A stretch of 64,000 bases of DNA from Gordionus sp. m RMFG-2023 (Eukaryota; Nematomorpha; Gordioida; Chordodea; Parachordodidae), in the NCBI RefSeq assembly GCF_954871325.1, contig NC_088775.1, forward strand, positions 2,589,473 to 2,653,472. The letters run 5' to 3'. The position numbers and the translations under genes are program-made. Of the stretch, positions 36,292-49,700 are shown one piece after another (within the stretch, counting starts at the first letter, position 1; every line of letters begins with the position of its first letter). Under the pieces are notes generated by a model, which worked only from the letters and a program-made list of their open reading frames with translations, was not told the DNA's origin and ran no database searches.

Positions 36292-37066
36292 AATCTAAAT
36301 ATATTGGATAAGAAATTTTATAAATTGTTATCAAATGTGGACGCAGATGACTGAAAGGAAAAGTACGTATTTGGTAGAAAATTACCTTATATATGTATGG
36401 CGGCTTTGTAAGTATGTTTATTGAGTTTTAAGGAAAATATTTTTTTATTTGTAAAGGATATACATGCTTTAAGAAAATTAAGATTATCAGAAGGTATGGT
36501 AAAGAATAACTGACGTCACTTCGTATTGTGACACTTCATTATTTCCAAAATCGTGCTGTAAGTAGTAATCACCAATGCTTGGGTCACGTATCGGTGGATC
36601 ACCACAAATTCTTCCATAATTATTTAGTAACATATTAGGAGTCCTTAAATCAATTCATGCAAATATTGATGTACTATAAACCTTATTCCCTATTTTTTTT
36701 AAATTTGATTATGGAAATTTATTGGGTGTAGAAGATAGTAGAAGAACCTTTAAACTTAAAATTTAGTAATTTAAATTGTAAATTTACATTCTTATTTACA
36801 AATATGAGTTGTCATGGCTTTTTCCTGTTTTTTGAGCATAAATATTCACAATTTTATTCAAGATTGATATTGGCACCATTTATTTACAATACCATGTTAT
36901 TTCCGTCTTAAATTTGAAAACTAAAAATTATGTAAAACGACCCCAATCATACCTAATACTTAAAACTAAAATTTAATTTGAAATCTTCCCATGTATACTT
37001 CATATGTTAATATAATATATTTTTATACAATGACATTTTTATTTAAAAACTTATATATATATATAT
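36292..37066. other. Stretch with one small coding-like ORF
   Basis: AT-rich apart from a more balanced island at 36487-36633, listed separately. An (AT)n tract ends at the MITE boundary. Confidence 0.35.
36487..36633 (-). CDS. Unrecognised 48-residue ORF or exon
   Basis: Runs from ATG (36633) to TGA (36487). The peptide contains YGRICGDPPIRDPSIGDYY and a following FGNNEVSQYEVTSVILY, which is balanced in composition and unlike the low-complexity frames around it. It could be an exon or a scrap of a mobile element. No match recognised and no splice partner identified. Confidence 0.25.
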   Translation of the reverse strand: MLLNNYGRICGDPPIRDPSIGDYYLQHDFGNNEVSQYEVTSVILYHTF

Positions 37067-37357
37067 GGGGATTCGGAATATCTTGATTTTAAATCCTTTA
37101 CCGATGGCGATTTTAAAAAAATTTAAAATCCGCTTGAACCGGAAATGTATTCTAAACATGTGTTGAGTACCCAAGTGAATTTCAAACAATTTTGCCATGA
37201 ACTTTAGAACTACTCATAATTTTTATATGAAATATGGCTGAAATTTATAGGGTAAATACTCTACACATGCTAGAAAGCATTTCCGGTTAAATTGGTTTTT
37301 AAATTTTTTTAAATCGCCCTCGGTAAAGGATTAAATATCAAGGAATTCCGAATCCCC
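37067..37357. mobile_element. Palindromic MITE family M6 (GGGGATTCGGAAT ends)
   Basis: Long terminal inverted repeats (about 85 bp) begin GGGGATTCGGAATATC on the left and, reverse-complemented, GGGGATTCGGAATTCC on the right. Both continue through AATCCTTTACCGA and GGCGATTT and both reach CCGGAAATG. A partial relative lies at about 38870-38960 (CCGATTTTAACGGAAATGTA). No ORF. Confidence 0.75.
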
Positions 37358-37496
37358 ATACGACTTATATACGTTTGTCAAAATATTTTAATTATTTAAA
37401 TATTTTATTGGTTATCATCATATTGGTTTATTAAATCTAAAAAAAAAAAATCATAAGCTTTTTGGTAAGATTATGGTTATGGTTTGTGTGTGAGCC

Positions 37497-38560
37497 ATTA
37501 CCAATGGTTATACTTTATTTATTTATGTGTCATATGATTGGTTATCTTTTATTTATTTATGTGTCATATGATTGGTTGAAATTTTATTTATTTATATTTC
37601 ATATGATTGGTTGAAATTTTATTTATTTATCCTTTTTCAATAATGATATTTTTTATTATAGAAAAATAATTAGCCCTCTTTTTTTTTATAAAATGATAAA
37701 TGAAAATGAGATGTGGCACGATTTTAAACAAATGGAAGTTGGTTAAAAAAAAATCTTTAATGGATTATAAAAATGCCGTGCAGATGTGTAATTTAAATAT
37801 CTTTTCCCATTTTCACTTTGAATAAATAAATAATTTTATTTAACAAATGTTTCTTTCTCGATGGTCACGTCACATATATCATTACTTATGAGTAGTGTTG
37901 TTAAAAGACTCGTTTTGAGCCTATTTATATAAACGGCACTCAATATTTATTCAGAAAAATACTACGAAAGCCTGAAGATTTTCATAGAAGGAACATAGGT
38001 GTGTAGACATATATTAACGAAATTTCGAGGCTGAGGCAATATTTTTCTGGCTAAAATATTGAGTTAGCAGTTAATCGATTCAAACCGAGACGTTAAACAA
38101 CACTACTTGTGAGCATTCTTTATTCTTTTATATCTAATTAGATATTATCTAAGCATACAATTAAATACCCCAACATTTTATTTTAAATATTTATTTTTCA
38201 AATTCGATATATAAAAAATGAATGACAAAATATGTATTCTAAATATTTAATATTCCATAAATTGAACCCCTCCCAGATTTAACATATTTTGTTTTTATAT
38301 CACTCCAAAGATGTGCTCTGTGGACAGGGTATTTATACTTCTATATACCTGGTCCACAAAAAAATATTTTAAACATTTATTCTCACCATTAAAAAAAAAA
38401 TTAAAATTATAAAAAAAAATTTTTGAAAAAAAATATGTCTACAAATTAAGAACCAATGGGTTTCGATAATGAAAATAATATCATTCTGCCAAACAATAAA
38501 ATAAAATTCAACCAATCATATGATACATAAACAAAAAAGATAACCAATGGTATTTTTGGC
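37497..38560. repeat. Inverted-repeat region with ~37-bp tandem units
   Basis: About three copies of a unit containing TTATTTATGTGTCATATGAT and TGGTTGAAA lie at 37509-37626. The reverse complement of one unit plus the ACCAATGGTTAT lead-in lies at 38503-38558. Together they could be the two ends of a ~1-kb palindromic element that was later hit by MITE M1 at 37893. Confidence 0.45.
37893..38105. mobile_element. MITE family M1 (hAT-like), copy 2, with TSD
   Basis: TAGTGTTGTTAAAAGAC at the left and CGTTAAACAACACTA at the right. Flanking octamers CTTATGAG (37885-37892) and CTTGTGAG (38106-38113) agree at 7 of 8 positions. Shares its interior with 5927-6137 and 60889-61107. Confidence 0.8.
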
Positions 38561-40475
38561 CTTTTTACCAGTTTTTTTGATATTTTTTATACTTGTTTTG
38601 AGCAATTGTTGACAATTTTAAGTGAAAGTACCATATGCATCATATCAAATAAATTTTAAACAAATTAATTTTATTTCAAAGGATTAATGATTTGAAGGAA
38701 GTTATTATTTAAATCGTAAAAAAAAAAGGAAAGGTGAAAGTGTTCTTAAAAAATAGTTTATTTTATATTTTAAAATAGAGTTTATAATCTTAAATCACTG
38801 TTTAGTATATATTTTATCGTCAGTTTTTTTTTCCAGCAATGTGTAATTTTTACAACTTTGGATCATTGAGGGCTTTTTTTTTAAATTTATAAATCCGATT
38901 TTAACGGAAATGTATGTGCCGTCATGTTTGGAATACCTACCCTATGAATATGAGACAATTTTTTTTTTCATAAACTTTTATACTTAATATAAATTTAATA
39001 TTCCATACATTTTGTATATAAACTTATAAAAATGACTCAAAGGTTATGGACAAAATTGTGTACAATTCCTAAGATAGATAGTGGGGCTAGGATATTATGG
39101 GGGGTAGGAAGTAAAAAATATATTTTGGGGGGAAGGGAATCAATCTCATGCGCGCTGACTTTCAATTTTCTTCTCTTTGACGTAGATGCTGCCTAGGAGT
39201 AAATATTCAATTTATATGAATTTGCCGTCCTACGCTACTTTCGCAGCTGGCCATTATTTTAACTAAGAGAGACCGGGTACATAAATCCCGAGCGGAAATA
39301 GATTATACGCTTCTAGAATGGTAGGTAATAAAAAAAATACTTAAGAGGGAGAAGAATAAATTTTAGCTTGTTCTTCATAATTTTCTTTTACAAGGACGCC
39401 AATGAATTTGACTTAAAATAAATCAACAGGTAGCCACATAATGCAGGAACCTGGTTACTAAACCTGTATAGTACGGTCTAGCTCGTCTTCTAAAGTATCA
39501 TTCATTATGCTTTACAAAAAAAAATGTTAGCCATTTTTATTGTTTGTGTATGACTATATAATATAATATACATTTATTATATGGTAAAACTTTAATAAAT
39601 AATAATTTGAAGAGGGAACTTATGGAGTTTAACAGGCAAATGGAAGATTTAAAAATTAAGATGGAGATAGGTACCTTGAACAAAATCACCAATGATTTAT
39701 GATCTTTTTGTTAAAATAATAAATTTATATTTATTACTTCTCAACATTTCCTAAAAAAAATAAAATAAAATATATTTTCATAATTTCTTAAGTTTATGGT
39801 ACATCCTAAAAAAATTGAAATCTGCAATAATTTTTATCACCGAAAAGATTTAAGAAAAAAAAATATTCTACTTTTAAACTTCTTAGCCAAACCAACTTAC
39901 CAAATGTATACGAAAATGGTTTGAAACCGTCGTTTAAGTGTCAAATTTAAAAATTTTGCAGTGAATTAAATTTTTTTTTTAAACTTTGTCATTTACGATC
40001 ATTTTTCTCAATGTGAAACAACTCACTTCTATCCCAGATACACTTTATCACCATGAGTTATGGGGGAAGAGGTGTTTATCCATTTCTCGTAAAACCCCAT
40101 TCCAGTAATGAATAAAAAAGCCTTTGCTGAGTCTTTTATGTAATACGCCCAAGATATTAAAGATGGCCTATTTTCATTGAATCTCATCGCAAAACTAAAA
40201 CATACAATATTAAATATAAATAAATCTTTCCAATTCTAATTTAAAACTTTTCTTCAGTGTGTTCTTCATGTTTCTTGATTTGCTATATTTTTTTTCCTTT
40301 AAAATTTTTGATAAATTATAACAATTTTGATAAATTTTAACAATTTTATTTCTTCCTATAAAAAAAAATATAGAGAAATAACAATAATACGCGGCGAAAA
40401 CATATAATTATAATTGTGATGATCTGAGTTAGTTGAGTTATTGTGTAGAAACTTTTTAAAACTTGCCGTATTTAG
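38561..40475. other. 3' flank of the host gene, no gene seen
   Basis: AT-rich DNA. The interval 39060-39500 is a little more balanced in composition, but no splice-consistent coding block was found on either strand. Confidence 0.4.
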
Positions 40476-40745
40476 TCATGATAAATCAGTATCTATAGAA
40501 TCCATGTACTTTTGGGGACCCTTAAGACTTTTAACCTTGGTGCCTTTATGAGAGGGACCTATGAACTTCTCAAAAACTTCAGCGCTGTAATCTGATCTAG
40601 GCCAAGCATATTTGTTGACCTTGGAATACCTAGTCCAGTAGTCAAATTTGATATCGTAATCGTATTTGTAATCAAAGTCGTAGTATAACTCGTAATAGTA
40701 CTTGAGATAGACTTTGAGGAAAATATCGTAAACTTTGGAGATATC
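40476..40745 (-). CDS. Host gene terminal exon: tyrosine-rich tail
   Basis: Acceptor AAATATAG, phase 0; stop TGA at 40476-40478. The 89 residues contain about 15 tyrosines, mostly in the first half (VYLKYYYELYYDFDYKYDYD), followed by a lysine/proline-rich end KGTKVKSLKGPQKYM. No ITAM spacing was recognised. No clear AATAAA signal was pinned down downstream. Confidence 0.8.
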   Translation of the reverse strand, partial: DISKVYDIFLKVYLKYYYELYYDFDYKYDYDIKFDYWTRYSKVNKYAWPRSDYSAEVFEKFIGPSHKGTKVKSLKGPQKYMDSIDTDLS

Positions 40746-43700
40746 CTATATTTATGAGAAAATAAATAATATTCATATTATAATTTCATGAAGTGGTGTC
40801 ATTAAAAATCTCGTCGACAAAATAATATTTCTGAGCCTCAAGATTTCTCGATGACAGAAATTTTAGATCTCTTTTGACCAAAATGTAAGATAAAAAATTT
40901 ATATGCAGAATAATTTGTTAAGAGGTTTTATACTTGTTCTTCTTCGGTGATAAGCCCACTTCTAATATCGTCTTCATCGATGATATCGAGATATGTCAAG
41001 GAAACCTTCAGCTCTTGAGCCGTATAAGGGATTATCATATGGCGGTTGAAATAAGATTGGTTCCACGGGTTACGGGCTTGTAGTAATCGTTTTCCTTATT
41101 AAAAAAAATATATATTTAATGAAGAAAAATTGAATAGTAATAGAATACAGTAGATATAAGAATTAAGCATAACTCATATAATTTTTTATAAAGATAGTTT
41201 TGTTACTTTTTAAATACCACAGGAAAATTACGGGTAACCCTATAACCGCGCAAAATGCTCCTCCCAACGCTAATACGTACGCGATATTGTGGTAATCGTT
41301 CATGCACATACCTTCATAATTTATTAATTTTTTAAAATTTTAAAAAATAAACATTAAGTCACAAAAAAAATAAATACAAGAAAAAAAGGAAAAAATATCG
41401 TTCAATTAGACAATAATGGAAATATTCCCAAAATTATGAGAAATTTTTTCCACAAAGGCCTTTTGGCGTTTTATTGGTGGCACGTTTTTCCAATTTGATA
41501 GAAGAAAAACAATAATTCTAAGGCAGCTATCAGAGCCAAATTTCTTTACTATAATTTATTTTTTTTTACTTTATTAGAATACAATGGTAGTGTAGTACTA
41601 ATTTTTATCTGTAATCAACCTATTGGCTGAGCTCTCGGGGGTTTAAGTTTAGAAACCCCCTAAAGATTTAGGTTTGGGTTAATATTATAATAATTTTAAA
41701 AAAAAGAGTGGTTTAATAGCTGCACACTTACTCAAATACTATTATAACAAATATTTTTAAAAAAGGAAGGCGTTCTTAAATCTCTTATCAAAATTGCTGG
41801 ACACAGCTAGGGAAGGCACTGGATATATTTTCTTCAGAACAAGCATTCGTCAAACTTGACATAAAATAAATATACCTCCATTCAATATTTTAAATCGTTA
41901 ATTTTACGATTCAAAGCTCTTTTTAGAAGTTTATCCAAATTATTTCAACTCTATCCAGTTATCCCAACCATATAAAGATTTAGCATAAACAAAAACTTTT
42001 CTATCAACACAAAGAATACAGCGGGGATCCACTTCATCTGCCTTCATTCAATTTAACCATAATTCATTCAGAATATGAAAAGTGTAATTGTAATCGACCT
42101 AAATGTATGGTAATTTAAATGTTGCCATATGGGAGTCTCATGTAAAATAGTTAATTTAGATATCGCTATTTCAAATTTAATTTTTACGTTACAATTCTAA
42201 TTTATGTAATGATTCGTAGCCATCTCCAGTATTAAATGATTATTTTAAATTCTATTGCTATATAAGACCTGCAGGCCCGGTCCTAAACCCTGCCCGAACC
42301 CGATTTTACAAAAAAATATCGGGTCGGGCCGGGCCGGTTATTTTAAAACCAAATATTATGAAATCACCTATTATTATTTATAAAAAAAATGAAATAAATA
42401 TAATCAGGCCCGTCCCGAAGTTTTTATTAAAAAAGCTGAGCCTGGCCTAAGAATATAAAACTAAGGCCGTACCGTGCAAATTGTACTTCTACGGGTATCT
42501 GATATATATATATATATATATGTTATTTTATATATAGTTTGCATGTTATTTGATTACCTTAGATATTATTAAATTAATAAAGGACCAACATAACAAATAC
42601 AATGAAAGAAAGAAGATAAAAATTAGGAAAAGATACCCAAAAAAAGGTAAAAAAATAACATTGTTGGAAACAAGTGATGGCTAGCTAAGATTAAGAAAAT
42701 GTGATTGTGGTATAGATAAAAATTTTGCACTTTTATAGAATATTTTTTTAGGATAAAAATTTGAATGCCATCAAAAATAAAAAGGGTTAAAGATTTGAAA
42801 CAAGTAAAAGTTTATAAAAAATATAAATCGCTAAACGGTCCTTCGACTATTATAATGTATCAGGCTTGGCAAGGTCAAATGATCGGTCCAATTCAGTTAA
42901 ATAACCGGTCAGATGACCGAGGAGTATTTGACCTGAACCGATACTCAAAAAAAATCTGAAGAAAGGAGGAAAAATTGTATAAATACATGTGATCACAATG
43001 CTTCTTATTTTTTGGGGGGTCTCCAATATCAAGAGGAGAGCATCTCATTAACAATGAATTTAATGAAGTATGCGATATAATACAAGAAATAGCCATTTTA
43101 CGAGGTGGTGATGGCCATAATATTTTTTGTGATATATAATTAATTTCAGAAAATATAAAAACGGCATGTTTAAATAGTTAGTTATGCGGAAAGAAGTAAT
43201 TTTTCCATATAAGAAACAATCAATTACGACGACCCTAAAGTTAGTGGAATAAACTTTTCCAACCATTCCCAATAAAAAACCAACAATTTCCTAGATCTAA
43301 TTTTTTTTCCTTAGAAAAAAAATAGGTCGATTTGGTTTAATATTCTTACGAAAACGGAAATCGATTGAAAATCTAAGACATCATTGAATATCAATCAGAA
43401 CGAGGCTCTGCTACTGAGAGCTGAACGTTAGTTATTGAATGACAATGAATTTAAAAAATTAATACTATAGATTCATTTTTTTAAACTAATATATTCAAAA
43501 TAAAGTTAATTTTGACTTAAAAAAAAATTAATTGAATTTGACCATATTTGACCTGTTAAATATCGGTCAATTGGCTGAAACAACCCTGTAATATATTATT
43601 ATAAATTATTTTAATATATTTAAATTAATTTACATAATATTTTTATAATTATTATTTTAATTTATTTTGAGTATTATTCAAAATTTTATTTTAAATTATA

Positions 43701-46700
43701 ATTTTTGACAGGGATCTAAACCTAACCTGAACCGTTAAAAAATTTCTAACTGAACCTGAACCGAACCGCTAAAATGCCCTGAACTGGTTCAAGCCTCATG
43801 ATTTTATCCATAAAATAATATGTAAGTTATTATTAGTATATTGAAAAATTTCAATTATATTCGAAATATTTTAAAGATTAACATCAATCACATTTGATTG
43901 ATAAGTGTCGGTCATAATTTTTATAAATTTTAGTATATTGTCATTTTGCGACAATTTTTAAATATTTTAAGCTTATGAATTATAATGCTTAGAGAAAAAT
44001 TAAATCCAAAATATTATTATAAATGACACATCAAATCTGATATCATATTGGCAGTGTCGGCTATCCAAGTTAATTTGGAAAGATGTTTTTCAACAATTAA
44101 ATTTATACTATCTCCTTATAGATGTAATTTGAGTGAGACGAATTTTGAAAATATATTAATTGTGCGGTAAAAAAAATAAAATATTGTTCATATTAAAATT
44201 AATTATTGATTTTTATTTTTATAAATTTATAATGTGCAATTAATAAAACTGAAGGTTTTATATACATGTGTTTTTTAAATTGATGATAAAATAAAAAAAA
44301 TATTTTCCCTTTACATAATTCGGATGTGGGTTTGAATACAAAAGTGTTCAAACCGGTTTTAAAGGCTCGAACCGAACCGATATTTTAATTTTTTACAAAC
44401 CGAACTTGAACCTTGAACCGTTATTTTTATCCGATTCTCCTGTTTTTTGATAAATATAATTATTTTTATTTACCATCGAAGGGTCGTATCTCGACTTTAT
44501 CTATAGTCACGCTTAAAGGGGTATCCCAATATTCGTAAGGGGCGGAGCGGAACTCGGCTGGTAAGATAGTAACTAATCCCCGCTTTACGTTAGTAAGATA
44601 GTCGTCTACGTGATTAAGATATAAGTACATATTAAAGTGCGGCCTTTTGTGATCTGGAGAAAAATTGCTGTATATTTTTTTTGAAAATTAAAATGAAGAA
44701 AATACGCGAAGTAGACTTAGAATAGTTTTACATTATTTTATTATACTAGAGTGAATAAGAGTTGGTAAAGTGGGGGGAGGGGGGGTGGATCCAAAATATT
44801 ATTTAATTAACCTATTATCCCTTATAATTACTGTTAATATGTGAATTTCGAATAAACTTTATAAATTTAAATTAAATGACCTTTTCGTAAATTTTCATGT
44901 ACTTTTTATAAATTAAGGACGAACTTATCGAAATTCTTTTTTTTATATAACCTTTTAAAAAAATTTATTATTTCAATATGTAAAAAAATGTAAAAAAATA
45001 GAGCACTAAATGTTAAAGAAATGATGATTAATAAAAAATAAAATAAAAATTTAATTATTTTTTGTATTTTTTTGTTAAGCCTTCCATTAAAATTATAAAT
45101 TACCCTCACGGTCAGGGTTGCCAGGTCAAAATTTTTAAATTGTGGGAGAAATTTGGTATTATGCGGGAGAAATATGAAAATTGCGGTAGAAATATAAAAA
45201 TTGCTAAAATAAATTTTTTTGAGGGCTTATAATTAGTTTATACAAATACAAAGTCGGTAACTATTTTTCAAAATGAAATAACATCTTGATTTATTAAAAT
45301 ATATTAATTTATATTTAAAAAAAAAAACTAACGATCTTTTTTAAATAGAAAGGAATGTAAACAAGATAAAAATTTTATTTAAAAAAAACGATTTTAATTT
45401 ACTATTAAAAATATATTTTATACGAATGTCCCGCAAAACGACCGCAATTGGAAATCTACCGTGTGTGTGTATAACATTATAGGGATAGGCGCTTAATTAT
45501 CAAGTATCACGTTTAAATACATAATAAGGTAATACATAGAGTTTAACACGATACTTTCTATTCCAGAACCAAAAACTTATTTAATAAAAATTAAAATATC
45601 ATGAATATTTACTTGTTAAATGTTATGAAGAGATCGGCAAAGTTATGGAATTCTTGCTTCAGTCGGGCATGAATCTATGAAAAATAAAACCCCAAAAAAT
45701 GATTAATTTTAAACATGAGGGCTTCTGTTCGAAAGTTTTTCTGGAGAGGTTTACAAAAAAAATTTAGATTGATACAATTTTTTTTTTCCAGAGCTGATTG
45801 GTTGATTTATCTGTCGTATAATCGATAATTTATTAAAATATGACATTAGTGCTAACTAGCTAACTATTGATTCGTTTTTTAAATTACCACAAAGAAGTGT
45901 GTATATATACATTAAAGTACGCCATTGAAAGTAATTAAAAGGAAATGTGAAAAGGTTTTAGATGTAATAACACCAAATTAGAATCTACTAATATAACTCA
46001 ATGACAAGTAATTGCCCACTGACTTTATGTATGTACACTTGTACAGCTGATTTCAAGTATGTATACACTTTTAATAAACGAATAATCGATATAGATCAAT
46101 ATAGATCAATATAAATCAATATTGATGTTTTTGGATATACTTGTCCAATATGGATGAGTAATGACTAAAAATAGGCTAATTTGGTTTAATCGTTAGGGCA
46201 CGTGATGAACATCAGTTAGCGCAAATTAGCGATGAAGAATACAATTAGTATTCTTCAACCGCTAATTAACGCTAATTATGGCTAGAAAAAAAATAATCAG
46301 CTAAAAATAGGCTAAATAGAGCAACAATTATTCAACAGTTTTTTCGCTTATAACTGGTTTTATTTATTGATCAGAAAAAATTGATTGATGAATTAGCTAT
46401 TCATGCCTTACACATATTCTTTATTTGCTTATTATAATTTTCCTTCCTAAACACATAATGTCAATCTTGTAGTAATTTATTATTATTTTGCCAATAATGT
46501 TTTTTGATGTGTATTAAATTGTTGTTTTTTGTAAAATGATTATTTTTATCATTATTATATATTTTGAGATTAATTTGTCTAATAAAGGCTGATTTTGATT
46601 TTACATTACAAAATAAAAGAAAGAAAAACTCGTTTACTATATCAATACACTACACAATGGCGCAGTCTACAAAAAGTCTAACGGATTCAAACCTGTGTTA

Positions 46701-49700
46701 CAAAGATTGGTACAACTTATTTCAAGAATTTAAAAACACGCAACCAATCATCACAAGAAAAATCTCTGTTATTAACAACAATAGGGTGTGATCAGGGTTG
46801 CCAGGACAAAATTTTCAAATTGCGGGAGAAATTTGGTAATATGCGGAAGAAATATGAAAATTGTAGTAGAAATATAAAAATTGCTAAAATAAATTTTTTG
46901 TTGGCCATAATTTAACGCCTATTATTTTTAATAATTAAATTATATAAATACAACTCGGTAACTATTTTTCAAAATAAAATAACATCTTGATTTATTAAAA
47001 TATAATAATTTAAAATAAAAAAAACAAACGATCTTTTTTAAATATAAAAGAATGTAAACAAGATAAAATTTTATTAAAAAAAACGATTTTAATTTTACAA
47101 TTAAAAATATATTTTATGCGAATGTCCCGCAAAACGATCGCAAATGGAAATCTACCGTGTGTGTGTATAACATTATAGGATTAGGTGCTTAATTATCAGT
47201 TATCAAGTTTAAATACATAATAAGGTACTCCAAAAATAAGAAATAATACAGATGCAACTACAGTTGCTGCAATTGTAATCACTTATCTTGTAGTACAGCA
47301 TTCACAGAGATACCTAAATCCAGGAGGTCAATTCTTGACGATTTGAAAGATGAGCATATATATATTCTAACAGATGCATCTAATAAGGGAAATATTTTAA
47401 TACCTTGATCCTCCGCTATTTCAACAAAATTAAGGTCGTTTCAATAAAACTATTAAATTTTTCCCTCAAATAGTGACATAGCTAACCATAATGATAAATA
47501 TAGCAGATTCGAGATTATCAAGAAATTACATGTCAGCTTTCTGATCTGATAATGCCTCAGTGAATTTGGTAAAAACAGAATATATTTATAGAATTGAGTC
47601 AGCACAATTTTGGTTGCGATATGTTCCTAATACCCGTCATAGATAGAATTTTAAAATTTTATAAACCTTTAAAAATATATATATTAAATAAAGATTATAA
47701 AACTATCCTAACATTTTGAAAATTTTTTTCAAAAATGAATGGCAGAGGTATATTTAGGAATGATTTCACATATAGGAAATCTGCTACATGCTGTTAATGT
47801 GTAGTTGCAATCAGAAGAATCTTAACAAAGATTCACAAAATTATGCTTCAGATGTGTTCATCTTTACATTTAAAAATTGACAATAAATTTTATGATGCCA
47901 TGCTAAAACTTAATTATATTATATTTGATTAAATAATAGAATTAAATGTTTACCGTCGATATTGAGATATTTATAAAATTCCTGGCATGACATATTATAT
48001 ATTTGTTTAACCATTAGCTCGGCCTCTAATGTTGTTAAATCAATCCGATTTCTCTCCTTTTTCCAGGCAATCCTCATCAGTCTAAAAATTCGCTCAGATG
48101 AGGCATTAGAATAAGGTAAGGAGAAGGCATACTCGCATTTTTTTTCCAAGCATGGGTATTTATCGTTAATACGAAAAAATTCTACACATTTCTCCTAAGC
48201 TTTTAGACCATCAAACTTTAAGTATTTTGGCGAATCATAAAAAATAGAGAGAATTACAATCTCCTCAAACAAGACATCAATGTCTTACGGTTATTTTAAT
48301 ATTTATTAAATTATAAAAACCATCAATTGATGGCTTCTGCTCCAAGGTCATAATATATATACATTGTAAATAGAGTTATTAAAATCAAATTTTAATTGTA
48401 AATATTCTAAAATTGTCTTAATAAAAATATCTGCTTCATTTAAAAATGTATTAATTATAGTATTATTTGAACATTTTAATATAATATTTTTAGCAATAGC
48501 GCCACAAAATTTATTATTAATTTTTAACTGTAGAGATTAACAGGGCTGTTGTGAATATTTTTTAATAAAGAATATTCTGATTGCAACTGAATCTTAACTG
48601 CATGAAGTAGATTTCCTACGTGTGAAACTTATCCCAAATAAGATTCTGCATTTCATCTCAAAAATTTTTTCAAAATTTTAGGACAGCTTTTAAAATTTTT
48701 ATTTAAGAAATATTTTTTTAAGGGTTCTTAAAATTTTAATTCTACATTGGCAGGTATTAATGATAACCACCTGATAGGTGTTGTAGCAGTTAGAAAAAAG
48801 AAGAAATAAATTTAATATATTAATTTTCCTTGGGAAAAGAAGTGAGAATGGGGAATCACGGGATGCCAGCTGGGGAAGAACAAAGAGTATATATTGGAAG
48901 ACTTGGACTGATTTTGAAGATTTTGCAATGTATATTTATTGGTTATTTGTTTATATATTTTTGTATTAGTTTATTTTATCATTGTGAATAAAGAATTTGA
49001 AAAGACTTTTGGATATTTGTGACTCAATTTAAGTGTATATTAAGCTAAAGGGAAGGGTTGAGAGTAAGGGGCGTTTTTACAGTTAGTGCAGGGGCCTGTT
49101 TACAGTTACGTAAATGGGATGGTTATTGGTTATTTGTTTACTTTTATAATAGTTGTTATATTATCATTGTGAATAAGGAATTTGAAAGGACTTTTGGGAT
49201 ATTTTTGACTCAATTTAAGTGTAGATTAAGTTAAAGAGAAGGGTTGAGAGTAAGGGGCGTCTTTACAATAGGTACATATCGCAACAAATCACGCCATTCC
49301 AATTCAGAACACTTCACCAACTCTTTTAATTTAATAACTCTTTTAATAGATGAACTAAATTCGTTAAAACATTTCATCACTATTATTTCGACATCCACAG
49401 ATAGTAAATTCATTGCCTTCTTGAAGAATATGTAGTATATGGCATATACAGCCAATTGGTATTAATTCATTATTGTGCTGCCTCAATTTGGTAACTTTGC
49501 TTTTGGCCAAAATTTACAGAGAAATTATCAGCGCTGAAAGCTGACATGCAAATCATTGATAACCTGAATCAGCTATATTCACCATTATGTGGTTAGCTAC
49601 ATTGTTGAATTTTTCACTATCCGGAGAAATTTTTTTTAACAGTTTTAATAAAATGTTCTTATTCTTGTTGAAATAGCGAAGGATCGATGGAAATGTTTTA

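Noticed and set aside
42765-43272. Overlapping ORFs on both strands in the host intron
   Set aside because: No recognisable motif or splice-consistent boundaries; low-complexity repeat-like DNA.
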